A stretch of 64,000 nucleotides of DNA from Thiomicrorhabdus sediminis (GTDB taxonomy: Bacteria > Pseudomonadota > Gammaproteobacteria > Thiomicrospirales > Thiomicrospiraceae), in assembly GCF_005885815.1 (NCBI RefSeq), contig NZ_CP040602.1:449630-513629 (forward strand). The letters run 5' to 3'. Shown here piece by piece: positions 1-8,956 of the stretch; the stretch's first letter is position 1; every line of letters starts with the position of its first letter. Below the pieces are notes generated by a model that saw only the letters and a list, made by a program, of their open reading frames with translations, did no database searches and had not been told where the DNA came from. A program made the translations under genes and the position numbers.

Positions 1-987
1 GTATAAAGTCAGGTTGATACGGTGATCGGTCACACGTCCTTGCGGATAGTTATAGGTGCGGATACGGTCGGAGCGATCCCCGGTTCCGACCAGGCTCTTA
101 CGCTCCTGAGCGATCTCATTGGCGTGCACCTGTTCACGCGCATCCATGATTCTTGCCGCCAGCAAAGACATGGCGCGTGCACGGTTCTTATGCTGAGAGC
201 GCTCATCCTGACACTCGACCACGGTACCGGTTGGAATATGGGTGATACGGATCGCCGAGTCGGTTTTGTTTACGTGCTGACCACCGGCGCCTGAGGCACG
301 GAAAGTGTCGACTTTCAAGTCGGCCGGGTTCAATTCAATCTGTTCGACTTCCGGGGCTTCCGCCATAATCACCACGGTTGCCGCAGAAGTATGCACTCGG
401 CCCTGGGTTTCGGTGGCCGGAACTCGCTGGACACGGTGTGCACCGGATTCGAATTTCAATTGGGAATAGGCGCCGTTACCGATAATGCGGGCGATAATCT
501 CTTTATAACCGCCGTGCTCACCTTCGTTTGAGTTGATGACTTCAACCTGCCAACGCATTTTCTCGGCAAAACGGCTATACATCTTGAATAGATCGCCGGC
601 AAAAATCGCAGCTTCGTCACCACCGGTTCCGGCACGGATCTCCAAAAAGATGTTGGCATCATCCTTAGGGTCTTTCGGCAGCAGCATCTTTTGCAGATCC
701 ATTTCGTATTCTTCAAGTTGAGAATTCAGTTCAGGCAGTTCCTCTTGAGCCATCTCCTTTAGCTCAGGATCGCCGGACGCGAGCATCTCTTTGGCTTCAT
801 TGATGTCGTCAAGCGTGCTGGTATAGGCGCTGAAAGTTTCCACCACCGGAGTCAGCTGGGCGTGCTCTTTGGTCAGGGCGGTGAATTTCTTTTGGTCGGA
901 CATAATGTCCGGATCGGAAATCAAAGCATTGACTTCATCTAAGCGGTCTATCAAATGTTCTAGTTTTGTACGGATTGAATCTTTCAC
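1..987 (-). CDS. prfA: Peptide chain release factor 1 (partial, C-terminus off window)
   Basis: Class I release factor that reads UAA/UAG stop codons and triggers peptidyl-tRNA hydrolysis on the ribosome. The frame translates from a GTG at 987 and runs open to base 1, giving 329 residues of an expected ~360, so roughly the last 30 residues lie outside the window. Seen directly: the anticodon-like PAT tripeptide near residues 190-192 (RVPATE) and the catalytic GGQ at about 235-237 within GAGGQHVNK, followed by the usual QDERSQHKN stretch. It lies 66 bp downstream of hemA on the same strand, the usual gammaproteobacterial hemA-prfA operon order, where prmC commonly follows. The GTG start was chosen because it gives the family N-terminus; only a weak GAG-type ribosome site precedes it. 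Confidence 0.96.
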   Translation of the reverse strand, partial: MKDSIRTKLEHLIDRLDEVNALISDPDIMSDQKKFTALTKEHAQLTPVVETFSAYTSTLDDINEAKEMLASGDPELKEMAQEELPELNSQLEEYEMDLQKMLLPKDPKDDANIFLEIRAGTGGDEAAIFAGDLFKMYSRFAEKMRWQVEVINSNEGEHGGYKEIIARIIGNGAYSQLKFESGAHRVQRVPATETQGRVHTSAATVVIMAEAPEVEQIELNPADLKVDTFRASGAGGQHVNKTDSAIRITHIPTGTVVECQDERSQHKNRARAMSLLAARIMDAREQVHANEIAQERKSLVGTGDRSDRIRTYNYPQGRVTDHRINLTLY

Positions 988-1053
988 GGTGTTTCTCGAA
1001 TTTCGATTGATATAGGGTGTTAGCGGCTATCGATTAGGATGCGATTAAGCTAG

Positions 1054-2367
1054 CTAAGACTCGGCGGCAGGGCCGTTTTCAGAATGATGTTCACTGCGTT
1101 TTTCGTGCATTTCATCGCAAATAAGCAGGGTTTTTGCCGCATCGATAAGGGCTTGATCGCCCTGTAGGCCGGCATGGTTAAGCTGTTTGCTTGGCGCATG
1201 AATCAAGCGGTTGGTCAGTTGATTGGCTAGGCGTTTGATGATTTCTTCGCCATCAACACCTTGTTCAAGCTGGTGTAGCGCGTGCTCCAGTGCGTGTTGT
1301 TTGATATCCATCGCTTGTTGGCGATACTGCTGAATCAGAGGTTTGCTCTGTTGTTCGGCCTGTTGCTGAGCCAAAAAGTGTTCGGCTTGCATATTGATGA
1401 TTTTTTCAGCTTCCAGCGCGGCATTTTGTCGAGACTGTTTGTTGCTGGCGATAATCTCTTGCAGGTCATCAACCGTATAGAGGTAAACATTGTCCAGATC
1501 ACCGACAGTGGCTTCAATATCTCGTGGTACGGCGATATCGACCATAAACATCGGACTATTTTTACGCTGTTTAATCGCGGCTTCGACACTGGTTTTATTC
1601 AAAATGGCGTGAGGGCTACCGGTAGAGCCGATGACAATGTCCGCTTCATGCAGGTGCTTGTCGATTTCATTTAATTGGATGCCGTAACCGGAAACTTCTT
1701 CAGCCAATTTATGGGCGCGCTCAAAAGTACGGTTGGCGATAATGATATTGCCGATATGACTTTCTTTTAAATGGCGCGCCACCAGCTCAATGGTTTCTCC
1801 GGCGCCTAAAAGCAGGGCGGTCTGTTCGGACAGGTCGCCAAAAAACTGTTTGGCTAATGACACAGCGGAAAACGCCACCGAAATCGGGCTGTTGCCGATA
1901 GCAGTATCGGTACGCACTTGTTTAACGGTTTTAAAGATATGCTGAAACAGCGGTTCCATTACATGATGGATGCTGGTGTTTTTGTGCGCCAGATTATAGG
2001 CGTCTTTGATTTGTCCGAAAATCTGTGGTTCACCAAGTACCAGCGAGTTCAAACCGCTGGCAACACGCATAATGTGTTTGACCGCATCAAGGTCCTGATG
2101 GCTATATAAGAACGGCAGCAGACTATTGTCTTGCAGCTCAAAAAACTGATGTAGCCAGTTTTGCAGCTGCTGCTGGCACTGTTCTTCCTTGAGTACGCAA
2201 TAGAGCTCGGTACGGTTACAGGTAGACAGGATGACGCATTCCGAAACCAGTGCTTGGGATTTCAGCTGTTCAATCGCTTTATGGGCATCATCGGCCGAAA
2301 ATGAAACGGTTTCACGGATATTTACCGGAGCGGTTTCATGATTGACACCAAGCGTACAGAGTTTCAT
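1054..2367 (-). CDS. hemA: Glutamyl-tRNA reductase
   Basis: First committed step of C5-pathway haem/tetrapyrrole synthesis: NADPH reduction of glutamyl-tRNA(Glu) to glutamate-1-semialdehyde. The start at 2367 yields MKLCTLGVNHETAPV, the canonical family N-terminus, and puts the nucleophilic cysteine at residue 50 (STCNRTELY), as in characterised HemA proteins. A GTG 18 codons upstream (2421) would add an atypical extension and has no good Shine-Dalgarno either. A Rossmann-type segment (LLLGAGETIELVARHL) and a C-terminal helical dimerisation region follow. The 437 residues are slightly longer than the E. coli enzyme because of a polar C-terminal tail. It is first of the hemA-prfA pair and divergent from the TPR lipoprotein gene. 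Confidence 0.96.
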   Translation of the reverse strand: MKLCTLGVNHETAPVNIRETVSFSADDAHKAIEQLKSQALVSECVILSTCNRTELYCVLKEEQCQQQLQNWLHQFFELQDNSLLPFLYSHQDLDAVKHIMRVASGLNSLVLGEPQIFGQIKDAYNLAHKNTSIHHVMEPLFQHIFKTVKQVRTDTAIGNSPISVAFSAVSLAKQFFGDLSEQTALLLGAGETIELVARHLKESHIGNIIIANRTFERAHKLAEEVSGYGIQLNEIDKHLHEADIVIGSTGSPHAILNKTSVEAAIKQRKNSPMFMVDIAVPRDIEATVGDLDNVYLYTVDDLQEIIASNKQSRQNAALEAEKIINMQAEHFLAQQQAEQQSKPLIQQYRQQAMDIKQHALEHALHQLEQGVDGEEIIKRLANQLTNRLIHAPSKQLNHAGLQGDQALIDAAKTLLICDEMHEKRSEHHSENGPAAES

Positions 2368-2495
2368 AAATGGGTGTTTACCGTTGTTCTGACTACAAGT
2401 GAAATTGATGGAGTTTTCCACAATTAAAGAGGCGTAATTTTGCTAAAAAAAAGCTGAAATTGCAAGTTTTGCCGCCTTGATAGGATGACAATAAA

Positions 2496-2585
2496 ATGAA
2501 TTGGCGGATTATCGGCTTATCAATCGCCGTCTATTTAATCTCAGTGTGGGCAATCTATGGCGTCATATCTACTGGAAAGCGCTGA
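2496..2585 (+). CDS. Candidate 29-residue single-pass membrane peptide
   Basis: This is a short open frame in the gap between hemA and the TPR lipoprotein gene. It begins MNWRIIGLSI, has one continuous hydrophobic stretch of about 20 residues, and ends in a basic STGKR tail, which would favour N-out or hairpin-free single-span insertion. An AGGA lies about 10 bases before the ATG. The amphipathic layout (Trp/Arg at the N-side, Lys-Arg at the C-side) looks designed rather than random. I recognise no family, there is no homology evidence, and the frame is short enough to arise by chance. The rest of the 2368-2784 gap shows no other gene; it must hold the divergent promoters for hemA and the TPR gene, but I cannot place them confidently. 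Confidence 0.3.
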   Translation: MNWRIIGLSIAVYLISVWAIYGVISTGKR

Positions 2586-2784
2586 GTTGAAATTTAAGCT
2601 AAGTGCATTAGCAAATATGAGTTTCTGGCAAAAGCGGGGCAAAATGTCCTAGAATGGCAGTAATTTAAAAATAAATACTAAACGGCCTCTGTTTAGTAAT
2701 TTAAGCGGTTACAGGTTAAGCATGAAGCTAAAAAGTTCACGTCTTACGGATGGTTCAGCGTGTGCAGCCATCGAGTGTTCAAAG

Positions 2785-4599
2785 ATGAAACAGGCGGAGA
2801 AAATGAATACAGCTAGATTTAGAGGGGTGCCTTTTGCTGTGTTGACGGTGTTGTTGGGCGTGAGTCTGAACGGTTGTGTCTCCACCGCCGATAAGGTGCA
2901 GAACCAAACGGTCGAGCCAGCCGTTAGCTTCAAATATCCCGCCTATGGTGCCGAGTTTCATGAACGTGCTGCTGCACAACAGTCCGCTTTGGATGCGACC
3001 ACCATGTTCGAGATCTTAGCGGCCGAAATGCTGGTGCAAAAGCAGCAGTATCAACAAGCCTATGAATTGATTTATCCTTTGGCCAAAGCAAAGTCTGATG
3101 CCGGTTTAGCCAAGCGAGCCTTTGAAGTGTCGATGGCGACCTATGACGAAAACAGTATTAAGCAAGCGGCACAGCTCTGGAAAACAGTCGCACCTGAAGA
3201 GCCCAAGGCGTGGCGTGCAGCATTTCAGATGTCGCTGCGCGACGGTTTGATCGAACAGGCTTTGCAGGAATGGCATGAATACCACAAACTGTCTGAAAAC
3301 CGTCTTCAAGAAAGCTTGATGATTGCCGCCAACAAGGTGTCAGGCAGTGTGCCGGAAGCCGCCGGGCTTGCATTTTTTCAGCGATTGGTTGCCCAGTATC
3401 CAAAACAATGGGCGGCGCATTTCTCTTTAGCCATGGTGGCCAGTACCTATCAGCAGGTTGGGGTCGGTTTGCAGGCGTTGGATAAGGCACAGCAATTGAT
3501 GCCAGAAGCCGAGCGCCAAGAATCGGAATCGATTGTTTATAATTTGATGTCGAAGTTTTATCTATTAAGCGATGATCCGCAAACCGGCATTAAAAAACTG
3601 ACCGCCTATCTAAAAGACAACCCTGCAAATCTGCTGATTCAAGAACGTTTGGCGCGATTACAGGTGCGAGCCGGCCTTTATGATGAAGCTAAAAAGCGCT
3701 ATCAGTCGATTATTGAGATTGAACCGCAGGCTTGGACATCGCGTCTGTCGCTGGCCTTGATCGAGCTTGAACAGGATGACTACATAGCGGCGGAACAGAA
3801 TCTACTGTTTTTATTGCATAACCAGGCTTATAAAGCCGTTGCCTATTATTATTTAGGTATTTTGTATCAGCAGAAAAAAGATTATCTGCAAGCCAAGCAA
3901 AGTTTTTCCCAGGTAGATGCAGCCGGTTATTACATTGATGCCCAGCTGCATTTGGCTGAAATCGCCTTTGCCGAAGACCGTGCCGAGGATGCCTATACTA
4001 TCTTGAATGCGATTGAGCTCGATAGCGATGATGACAAGGTGAAAATCTTGCGTGCCAAAGCTATCTTTAAAAAGGCGCAGGGGCACAATTTTGAAGCTTT
4101 GGAATTTTATGAGCAGGCCTTGGCAATAACGCCAGACAATATTGATATGCTTAAAGCCAAATCATTATTGCTCTATAACACTCAGCAGTTTGAACAATAC
4201 GAAACCACTTTATTGCAGATTATCGAATTGGATAATCGTGATAGTGATGTACTCAATGCCTTGGGTTATTACTATGTGGAAAACCGAATTCATTTACCTA
4301 AAGCTAAGCAGCTGTTAGAGAGCGCTTTAGCGATTGCCCCGCAGAGTTTTTATATATTGGATAGCTTGGGTTGGTATTACTATCAGGTGACCGACTATGG
4401 CAATGCCATCCTGTATCTAAAAAAAGCCTTTCAGCTAGCTAAGGATGACGAGGTGTTTTTGCATCTGGTCCATGCCTATTGGTATAGTGGTCAGGTAAAT
4501 CAAGCGAAGTCGCTGTGGAAAAAGTATCACCAGCAATTTTCCGAAAATCAGCGAGTTCAGAATATAATCAATGAGTTGGAAACAACTGGAAAACCCTAG
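2785..4599 (+). CDS. TPR-repeat outer-membrane lipoprotein
   Basis: This is a predicted lipoprotein built almost entirely of tetratricopeptide repeats, which are helical scaffolds for protein-protein contacts. The N-terminus has a signal peptide ending in a lipobox SLNGC, after which Cys would be lipidated; the rest would face the periplasm. Degenerate TPR units run from about residue 75 to the end; the clearest are near the C-terminus (ALGYYYVENRIHLPKAKQLL and LDSLGWYYYQVTDYGNAILY). An upstream ATG at 2722 would put 51 residues before the Cys, too long for a lipoprotein signal; ATGs at 2785 or 2803 fit, and 2785 has a better-spaced GAG. In Pseudomonas the same position, divergent from hemA, is occupied by a TPR protein, so this is probably its orthologue. 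The partner is unknown. Confidence 0.82.
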   Translation: MKQAEKMNTARFRGVPFAVLTVLLGVSLNGCVSTADKVQNQTVEPAVSFKYPAYGAEFHERAAAQQSALDATTMFEILAAEMLVQKQQYQQAYELIYPLAKAKSDAGLAKRAFEVSMATYDENSIKQAAQLWKTVAPEEPKAWRAAFQMSLRDGLIEQALQEWHEYHKLSENRLQESLMIAANKVSGSVPEAAGLAFFQRLVAQYPKQWAAHFSLAMVASTYQQVGVGLQALDKAQQLMPEAERQESESIVYNLMSKFYLLSDDPQTGIKKLTAYLKDNPANLLIQERLARLQVRAGLYDEAKKRYQSIIEIEPQAWTSRLSLALIELEQDDYIAAEQNLLFLLHNQAYKAVAYYYLGILYQQKKDYLQAKQSFSQVDAAGYYIDAQLHLAEIAFAEDRAEDAYTILNAIELDSDDDKVKILRAKAIFKKAQGHNFEALEFYEQALAITPDNIDMLKAKSLLLYNTQQFEQYETTLLQIIELDNRDSDVLNALGYYYVENRIHLPKAKQLLESALAIAPQSFYILDSLGWYYYQVTDYGNAILYLKKAFQLAKDDEVFLHLVHAYWYSGQVNQAKSLWKKYHQQFSENQRVQNIINELETTGKP

Positions 4600-4622
4600 C
4601 GTTTAAAAAACGTATTTTTTTT
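4600..4622 (+). terminator. Weak intrinsic terminator after TPR gene
   Basis: CGTTT and AAACG can form a 5-bp stem around a 3-base loop immediately after the stop codon, followed by TA and eight T residues. The stem is weak, so termination is plausible but inefficient. Confidence 0.3.
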
Positions 4623-4643
4623 GAAAAAGTTTGCCATTTCGGC

Positions 4644-4671
4644 TTGAACTTCTAAAAAATAAGTGGATAAT
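4644..4671 (+). promoter_or_regulatory. Sigma-70-type promoter for tRNA-Gln
   Basis: TTGAAC and GATAAT are separated by 16 bases and lie 35 bases before the mature tRNA-Gln 5' end. Each hexamer is close to the consensus. The same transcript probably reads on into prs, since no terminator is visible between them. Confidence 0.5.
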
Positions 4672-4705
4672 ACGCACCTGTCTTTAACGACAGCGATATT
4701 AGTAC

Positions 4706-4780
4706 AGGGCTGTAGCCAAGCGGTAAGGCATCTGGTTTTGATCCAGTGTACCGCAGGTTCGAATCCTGCCAGCCCTGCCA
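4706..4780 (+). tRNA. tRNA-Gln (anticodon UUG)
   Basis: A full 75-base cloverleaf. The acceptor AGGGCTG pairs with CAGCCCT, followed by discriminator G and an encoded CCA. The D arm is GCC...GGC, the anticodon loop TTTTGAT gives UUG, and the T arm is GCAGG-TTCGAAT-CCTGC. The outermost anticodon-stem pair is T-T rather than Watson-Crick. tRNA-Gln just ahead of prs is a conserved arrangement in Pseudomonas and relatives. Confidence 0.97.
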
Positions 4781-4833
4781 ATATCCTTTTCCGAATTCCC
4801 AAGTCATTTTTTCCTCGAACAGGAGCGCCTTAA

Positions 4834-5790
4834 ATGGCTAACAAAAATGTCATGATTTTTGCGGGTAACGCAAATGTCAGTCTTGCAGAAAAAATCTCCC
4901 AATATTTAGATATCCCACTAGGTAAAGCCGATGTAGGCCGTTTCAGCGATGGTGAAATCATGGTTGAGATTAAAGAATCTGTTCGTGGGCAAGATGTCTA
5001 TGTTCTACAACCGACCTGTACGCCGGAGCCAGCCGTTAACCTAATGGAAATGTTGGTTATGATCGATGCGCTTAAACGTGCTTCGGCCGCGCGAATCACA
5101 GCCGTCATCCCTTATTATGGTTTTGCTCGCCAAGATCGTCGTCCCTATTCAGCGCGTGTACCGATTACAGCCCGTCTATCTGCCGATATGATTACCGCAG
5201 CGGGTGCTAATCGTGTCGTCACCGTGGACTTGCACTCTGACCAGATTCAAGGTTTCTTCGATATTCCGGTAGATAATATCTACGGTTCGCCTTTATTGGT
5301 TGAAGATATGCAGAAGAACTACAATCTTGATAATGTCACCATCGTTTCGCCTGATATGGGTGGTGTGGTACGTGCCCGTGCGGTTGCGAAAGCGATCGAT
5401 GCGGACATGGCGATTATCGATAAGCGACGTCCAAAAGCGAATGTTGCTCAGGTAATGAATATTATCGGTGACATCGAAGGGCGCGACTGCATTATCATCG
5501 ATGATATGGTTGATACAGCCGGTACTTTATGTAAAGCCGCTCAAGCGCTACTTGATCGTGGCGCGAAAAGCGTTTCAGCTTATGTTGTCCACGCGGTACT
5601 TTCCGGTCCGGCGGTAGAAAACATCAGTAACTCTGCTCTTAAAGAGTTGGTAGTGACTGACTCGATTCCGGAAAGCAAAGACGCTAAGGCGTGCGCGAAA
5701 ATCCGCCGTGTTAGCATTGCCGAGATGCTGGGTGAAACCATTCGCCGCGTCAACTTGGAAGAGTCGGTAACGGCCTTGATGAAGCACTAA
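4834..5790 (+). CDS. prs: Ribose-phosphate pyrophosphokinase (PRPP synthetase)
   Basis: Makes PRPP from ribose-5-phosphate and ATP, the shared precursor for purines, pyrimidines, His, Trp and NAD. At 318 residues it is full length for the class I bacterial enzyme. Visible signatures are the flexible-loop region [19 protein letters not shown], the PRPP-synthase signature [20 protein letters not shown], and the ribose-5-phosphate loop [17 protein letters not shown] lies 8 bases before the ATG. It follows tRNA-Gln by 53 bp without a terminator and is closed by a strong hairpin terminator, so tRNA-Gln and prs may share a transcript. Confidence 0.97.
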   Translation: MANKNVMIFAGNANVSLAEKISQYLDIPLGKADVGRFSDGEIMVEIKESVRGQDVYVLQPTCTPEPAVNLMEMLVMIDALKRASAARITAVIPYYGFARQDRRPYSARVPITARLSADMITAAGANRVVTVDLHSDQIQGFFDIPVDNIYGSPLLVEDMQKNYNLDNVTIVSPDMGGVVRARAVAKAIDADMAIIDKRRPKANVAQVMNIIGDIEGRDCIIIDDMVDTAGTLCKAAQALLDRGAKSVSAYVVHAVLSGPAVENISNSALKELVVTDSIPESKDAKACAKIRRVSIAEMLGETIRRVNLEESVTALMKH

Positions 5791-5816
5791 GTCCAGAGCG
5801 GATTTAGAATGCAGCG

Positions 5817-5849
5817 AAAAGCACTCGTCATGAGTGCTTTTTTGTTTTT
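5817..5849 (+). terminator. Rho-independent terminator after prs
   Basis: AAAAGCACTC and GAGTGCTTTT form a perfect 10-bp stem with a short loop, running into a T-rich tract. It separates prs from the rplY-pth-ychF group. Confidence 0.85.
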
Positions 5850-5876
5850 AGATTATCGTTTTTACTGCAAAAAAGA

Positions 5877-5905
5877 CTGGTAAATTATTGAGTTTTCAAT
5901 ATAAT
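5877..5905 (+). promoter_or_regulatory. Probable promoter for rplY-pth-ychF
   Basis: A perfect TATAAT at 5900-5905 lies about 110 bases upstream of the rplY start, with a poor -35 (CTGGTA) 17 bases before it. The 5' leader between this box and rplY is around 100 nt. Confidence 0.4.
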
Positions 5906-6014
5906 ACCCGCTTTCCTTGCGTTTGGTCGCGAACGTAAGATGTTTAAAACATTTGGTCGAGTGCCGTAAGGGCGCGTGTTAAATCAACAGACCATATTCA
6001 TTTGGAGAAAAACA

Positions 6015-6599
6015 ATGAGCCAGAATTGGACAGCAGAAATCCGTAATGACGAAGGGAAAGGTGCGAGCCGCCGCCTTCGTAAAGCGGGACGTGTACCAGC
6101 GATTATCTATGGTGCAGACAAGGATGCAGTTTCTGTATCTTTCGCAGAGAGCTTCATCAAAAAAGCATTTGCCAACAAAGACAACTACAACACAGTTCTA
6201 ACTGTTGATGTAAACGGTGGTGAGTCTGAGTCATGTCTGGTTAAAGACATTCAGCGTCACCCGGCAACTGGTGAAGTTGCTCACATCGATTTACAGCGCG
6301 CTGGTACTTCTGCGGTTGTTAAGAAAGTTCCTCTTAACTTCCAAGGTAAGGAAGTCGCTCCTGGTGTTAAGATCGGTGGTCTTATGTCTTTCCTACAGGC
6401 AACTGTGGAAGTTAAGTGTCTACCTGCTAACCTACCTACTAAGATCGACGTTGATGTTTCTAAAATGGAAGCAGGTTCAAGTCTACGTCTATCTGAGTTA
6501 ACTATGCCTGAAGGTGTTATCTTAACAGCGCTTTCACACGGTAATACTGACTACGATCAGTCGGTTGTTAACATCGGTAAGCCTAAGCGTAAAGGTTAA
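6015..6599 (+). CDS. rplY: 50S ribosomal protein L25 (Ctc/TL5 long form)
   Basis: Ribosomal protein that binds 5S rRNA in the central protuberance of the 50S subunit. The 194-residue protein has the L25 beta-barrel domain (WTAEIRNDEGKGASRRLRKAG onward, with IYGADKD) over about residues 1-95 and a C-terminal Ctc-type domain (VPLNFQGKEVAPGVKIGG), so it is the long TL5/Ctc form, not the ~94-residue E. coli L25. An ATG at 6015 with GGAG seven bases upstream is preferred over an in-frame ATG 13 codons earlier that lacks a ribosome site. It lies upstream of pth, a widely conserved pairing. Codon use looks strongly biased, as expected for a ribosomal protein. Confidence 0.95.
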   Translation: MSQNWTAEIRNDEGKGASRRLRKAGRVPAIIYGADKDAVSVSFAESFIKKAFANKDNYNTVLTVDVNGGESESCLVKDIQRHPATGEVAHIDLQRAGTSAVVKKVPLNFQGKEVAPGVKIGGLMSFLQATVEVKCLPANLPTKIDVDVSKMEAGSSLRLSELTMPEGVILTALSHGNTDYDQSVVNIGKPKRKG

Positions 6600-6655
6600 T
6601 AGTTTGTCGAAGTAATTCGCAAATTATTACTGTTACACCAAGAGAGCCGGCGTTT

Positions 6656-7231
6656 ATGTCATCTGTTCAGTTAATTGTTGGTCTGGGAAATCCAGGTGAT
6701 AAGTACGAGCAGACCCGACATAACGCCGGTTTTTGGTTTGTGGACGAAGTTGCTAGACAATATGGTGTAGAGTTTCGTCCAGAAATCAAATTTCATGGTC
6801 AGGTTGCTCGCGTACAAAGTAATGGTTTGGACTTTTGGTTATTGAAGCCAGTCACATTTATGAATCGCAGCGGTCAATCTATCAAGGCCTTGGCCAGTTT
6901 CTATAAAATTCCGGTCGAATCGATTCTTATCGCTCATGATGAACTCGATTTGCCACCGGGAACCGCCAAATTGAAAGTGGGTGGTGGTCACGGTGGTCAC
7001 AATGGATTACGTGATTCGATTTCTCATCTCGGTAAAAATTTCATGCGCTTACGTTTAGGTGTTGGTCATCCGGGGCATAAAGACCTTGTGGTCGACTATG
7101 TGCTCAAGGCCGCCTCGAAACCGGATCGCCAACTGATTGACGATGCTGCTTATGCCGCCAGCAAAGTCGTACCGGAACTGGTTAAGGGAGATACCGAAAA
7201 AGCCATGCAAGTTCTGCATACCAAAGCGTAG
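6656..7231 (+). CDS. pth: Peptidyl-tRNA hydrolase
   Basis: Cleaves the ester bond of peptidyl-tRNAs released prematurely from the ribosome, recycling tRNA. At 191 residues it matches family length. Seen: [19 protein letters not shown] with the catalytic His at residue 22 and Asn at 24, FMNRSG carrying the substrate-binding Asn, and HDELDLPPG carrying the Asp that activates the His. It follows rplY by 56 bp and precedes ychF by 47 bp, the common rplY-pth-ychF order. Confidence 0.97.
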   Translation: MSSVQLIVGLGNPGDKYEQTRHNAGFWFVDEVARQYGVEFRPEIKFHGQVARVQSNGLDFWLLKPVTFMNRSGQSIKALASFYKIPVESILIAHDELDLPPGTAKLKVGGGHGGHNGLRDSISHLGKNFMRLRLGVGHPGHKDLVVDYVLKAASKPDRQLIDDAAYAASKVVPELVKGDTEKAMQVLHTKA

Positions 7232-7278
7232 CGCTAAAGCTAAAATCAAACTCATCTTGCCTATTAGGAGACTCAACT

Positions 7279-8370
7279 ATGGCAATTAAATGTGGAATTG
7301 TCGGTTTACCCAATGTTGGTAAATCAACCTTATTTAATGCACTGACCAATGCGGGAATTGAATCTGCAAACTACCCGTTCTGTACAATTGAGCCTAATGT
7401 TGGTGTCGTTCCGGTTCCTGATGCACGTGAACATGCCTTGGCCGAAATCGTTAATCCTGAACGAGTGTTGTCTGCGACAGTCGATTTTATGGATATCGCC
7501 GGTCTGGTTGAAGGCGCTTCTAAAGGTGAAGGTCTAGGTAATAAATTTCTGCAAAATATTCGTGAAACCGATGCCATTGTGCAGGTTGTTCGTTGTTTTG
7601 AAAATGACGATATTGTTCACGTTGCCGGTAAAGTTGATCCGATTTCGGATATTGAAATCATCAATATGGAACTGGTATTGGCAGATGCTGAGTCCTTGGA
7701 AAAGAATGCTCTGAAACAGCAAAAGCTGGGTAAAAGCGGTAATAAAGAAGCACAAGCCCGTCAAGCACTGTATGAGCGTGTTTTGAACGAAATTCAAGAC
7801 GGTAAGTTGATCCGTTTGGTTGATATGACCGATGACGAAAAATTGATGTTGCGTGATTTACAGCTCTTAACCATCAAACCAATGATGTATATCGCCAATG
7901 TTAATGAAGACGGTTTTGAAAATAATCCTCTGCTTGATAAAGTCAGAGAATTGGCGACGCAGCAGGGGGCGATAGTTGTACCTGTATGCGCGGCGATCGA
8001 ATCGGAAATCGCCGAACTGGACGATGAAGACAAAGCCGACTTCCTAGAAGAGATGGGCCAAGAAGAACCTGGTCTAAACCGAGTGATTCGTGCCGCCTAC
8101 GATCTTTTGGGATTACAGACATACTTTACCGCCGGAGTAAAGGAAGTCCGTGCCTGGACCGTTAAAAAAGGTGCCACAGCGCCACAAGCGGCCGGTGTTA
8201 TCCATACCGACTTCGAAAAGGGCTTTATTCGTGCCGAAGTTACCGCCTATGATGACTTTATCGCCTGTAAAGGGGATGCAGGAGCGAAAGCGGCAGGTAA
8301 GCAGCGTTTGGAAGGTAAAGAATATATCGTTCAAGACGGGGATGTCATGCATTTCCGCTTCAACGTCTAG
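7279..8370 (+). CDS. ychF: Redox-regulated ATPase YchF
   Basis: An Obg-family P-loop NTPase that binds ribosomes; E. coli YchF prefers ATP and modulates the oxidative-stress response. The 363 residues start with [17 protein letters not shown] (G1). The G3 is [16 protein letters not shown], and NVNED occupies the position of the usual guanine-specifying NKxD, which is the known basis of ATP preference in this family. A coiled-coil insert and a C-terminal TGS domain (from about residue 275, ending [13 protein letters not shown]) complete the protein. AGGAG precedes the ATG. It is the last gene before the accessory region. Confidence 0.96.
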   Translation: MAIKCGIVGLPNVGKSTLFNALTNAGIESANYPFCTIEPNVGVVPVPDAREHALAEIVNPERVLSATVDFMDIAGLVEGASKGEGLGNKFLQNIRETDAIVQVVRCFENDDIVHVAGKVDPISDIEIINMELVLADAESLEKNALKQQKLGKSGNKEAQARQALYERVLNEIQDGKLIRLVDMTDDEKLMLRDLQLLTIKPMMYIANVNEDGFENNPLLDKVRELATQQGAIVVPVCAAIESEIAELDDEDKADFLEEMGQEEPGLNRVIRAAYDLLGLQTYFTAGVKEVRAWTVKKGATAPQAAGVIHTDFEKGFIRAEVTAYDDFIACKGDAGAKAAGKQRLEGKEYIVQDGDVMHFRFNV

Positions 8371-8390
8371 AATTTGCTGGTTTTGAGCTT

Positions 8391-8607
8391 TTAGCTTCGC
8401 ATTACTGTGTCATGTAATGGTCACTTACTATTCGTAAGCTCACATTACATTCCTTGTGCTGCTTTGTTAAAAGGCTCAAACTCAAGCAAATTTAATTTTT
8501 TGATGCAGCACTATTCGGCGTTGTTAAATGGATACCTGCAATTTGCAGACTTACATTTAACTGCCTTGCCTAGCACTCCATCAGAGCGCTATAAGTTCTA
8601 AATTTAA
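8391..8607 (+). repeat. Structured direct repeat, copy 1
   Basis: First of two ~217-bp units set ~237 bp apart in the ychF to tRNA-Met gap. Several nested inverted repeats are visible. ATGTAATG...CATTACAT encloses CTTAC...GTAAG. GTGCTGC...GCAGCAC spans about 42 bases. GTTAAATG...CATTTAAC encloses CTGCA-ATT-TGCAG. AGCACTC pairs imperfectly with GAGCGCT. A ~64-codon open frame runs through it but has no sensible ribosome site, and I do not call it a gene. Possible identities are a MITE-like or other non-autonomous element or a structured RNA unit. Confidence 0.8.
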
Positions 8608-8627
8608 TTTTTCTATTTTTTGAATTC

Positions 8628-8843
8628 TTAGCTTTGTAATACAGTGTCATGTAATGGTCACTTACTATTCGTAAGCTCACATTACATTCCTTGTGCTGCT
8701 TTGTTAAAAGGCTCAAACTCAAGCAAATTTAATTTTTTGATGCAGCACTATTCAACGTTGTTAAGTGGACACCTGCAATTTGCAGGCTTACAGTCAGCGG
8801 CCTTACCTAGCACTCTATCGGAACGCTAGAAATTCTAAATTTA
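8628..8843 (+). repeat. Structured direct repeat, copy 2
   Basis: Second copy, nearly identical to the first over its 5' ~130 bases and diverging towards the 3' end. The outer arm of the third hairpin is degraded here (GTTAAGTG against CAGTCAGC), while the inner CTGCA/TGCAG stem is kept. The last hairpin is also weakened. The first two hairpins are identical in both copies. Confidence 0.8.
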
Positions 8844-8915
8844 TTAGGGTTTATAGTAAGACGATTCAAAAGTCTTGATTACCTAAAAAATCCCAAAAAA
8901 TATGTCTTGTTTCGG

Positions 8916-8943
8916 TTGACATATTTCCCTAGCGTTCTATAAT
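8916..8943 (+). promoter_or_regulatory. Sigma-70 promoter for tRNA-Met
   Basis: TTGACA and TATAAT, both perfect consensus, are separated by 16 bases. The -10 box ends 13 bases before the mature tRNA 5' end. This is one of the strongest-looking promoters in the window. Confidence 0.85.
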
Positions 8944-8956
8944 ACGCGCACATTTT

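Noticed and set aside
1282-1674. Plus-strand open frame of 130 codons antisense to hemA
   Set aside because: It is entirely inside hemA, which has clear family motifs; there is no ribosome site or recognisable domain.
3158-3490. Minus-strand open frame of 110 codons antisense to the TPR lipoprotein gene
   Set aside because: Low-complexity, Pro/Arg-rich translation and complete overlap with a better-supported gene.
8407-8829. Two ~60-codon open frames inside the direct repeats, encoding nearly identical peptides
   Set aside because: They lie exactly on the structured repeat, have no ribosome site, and are alike because the DNA is duplicated; the hairpins explain the sequence better than coding does.
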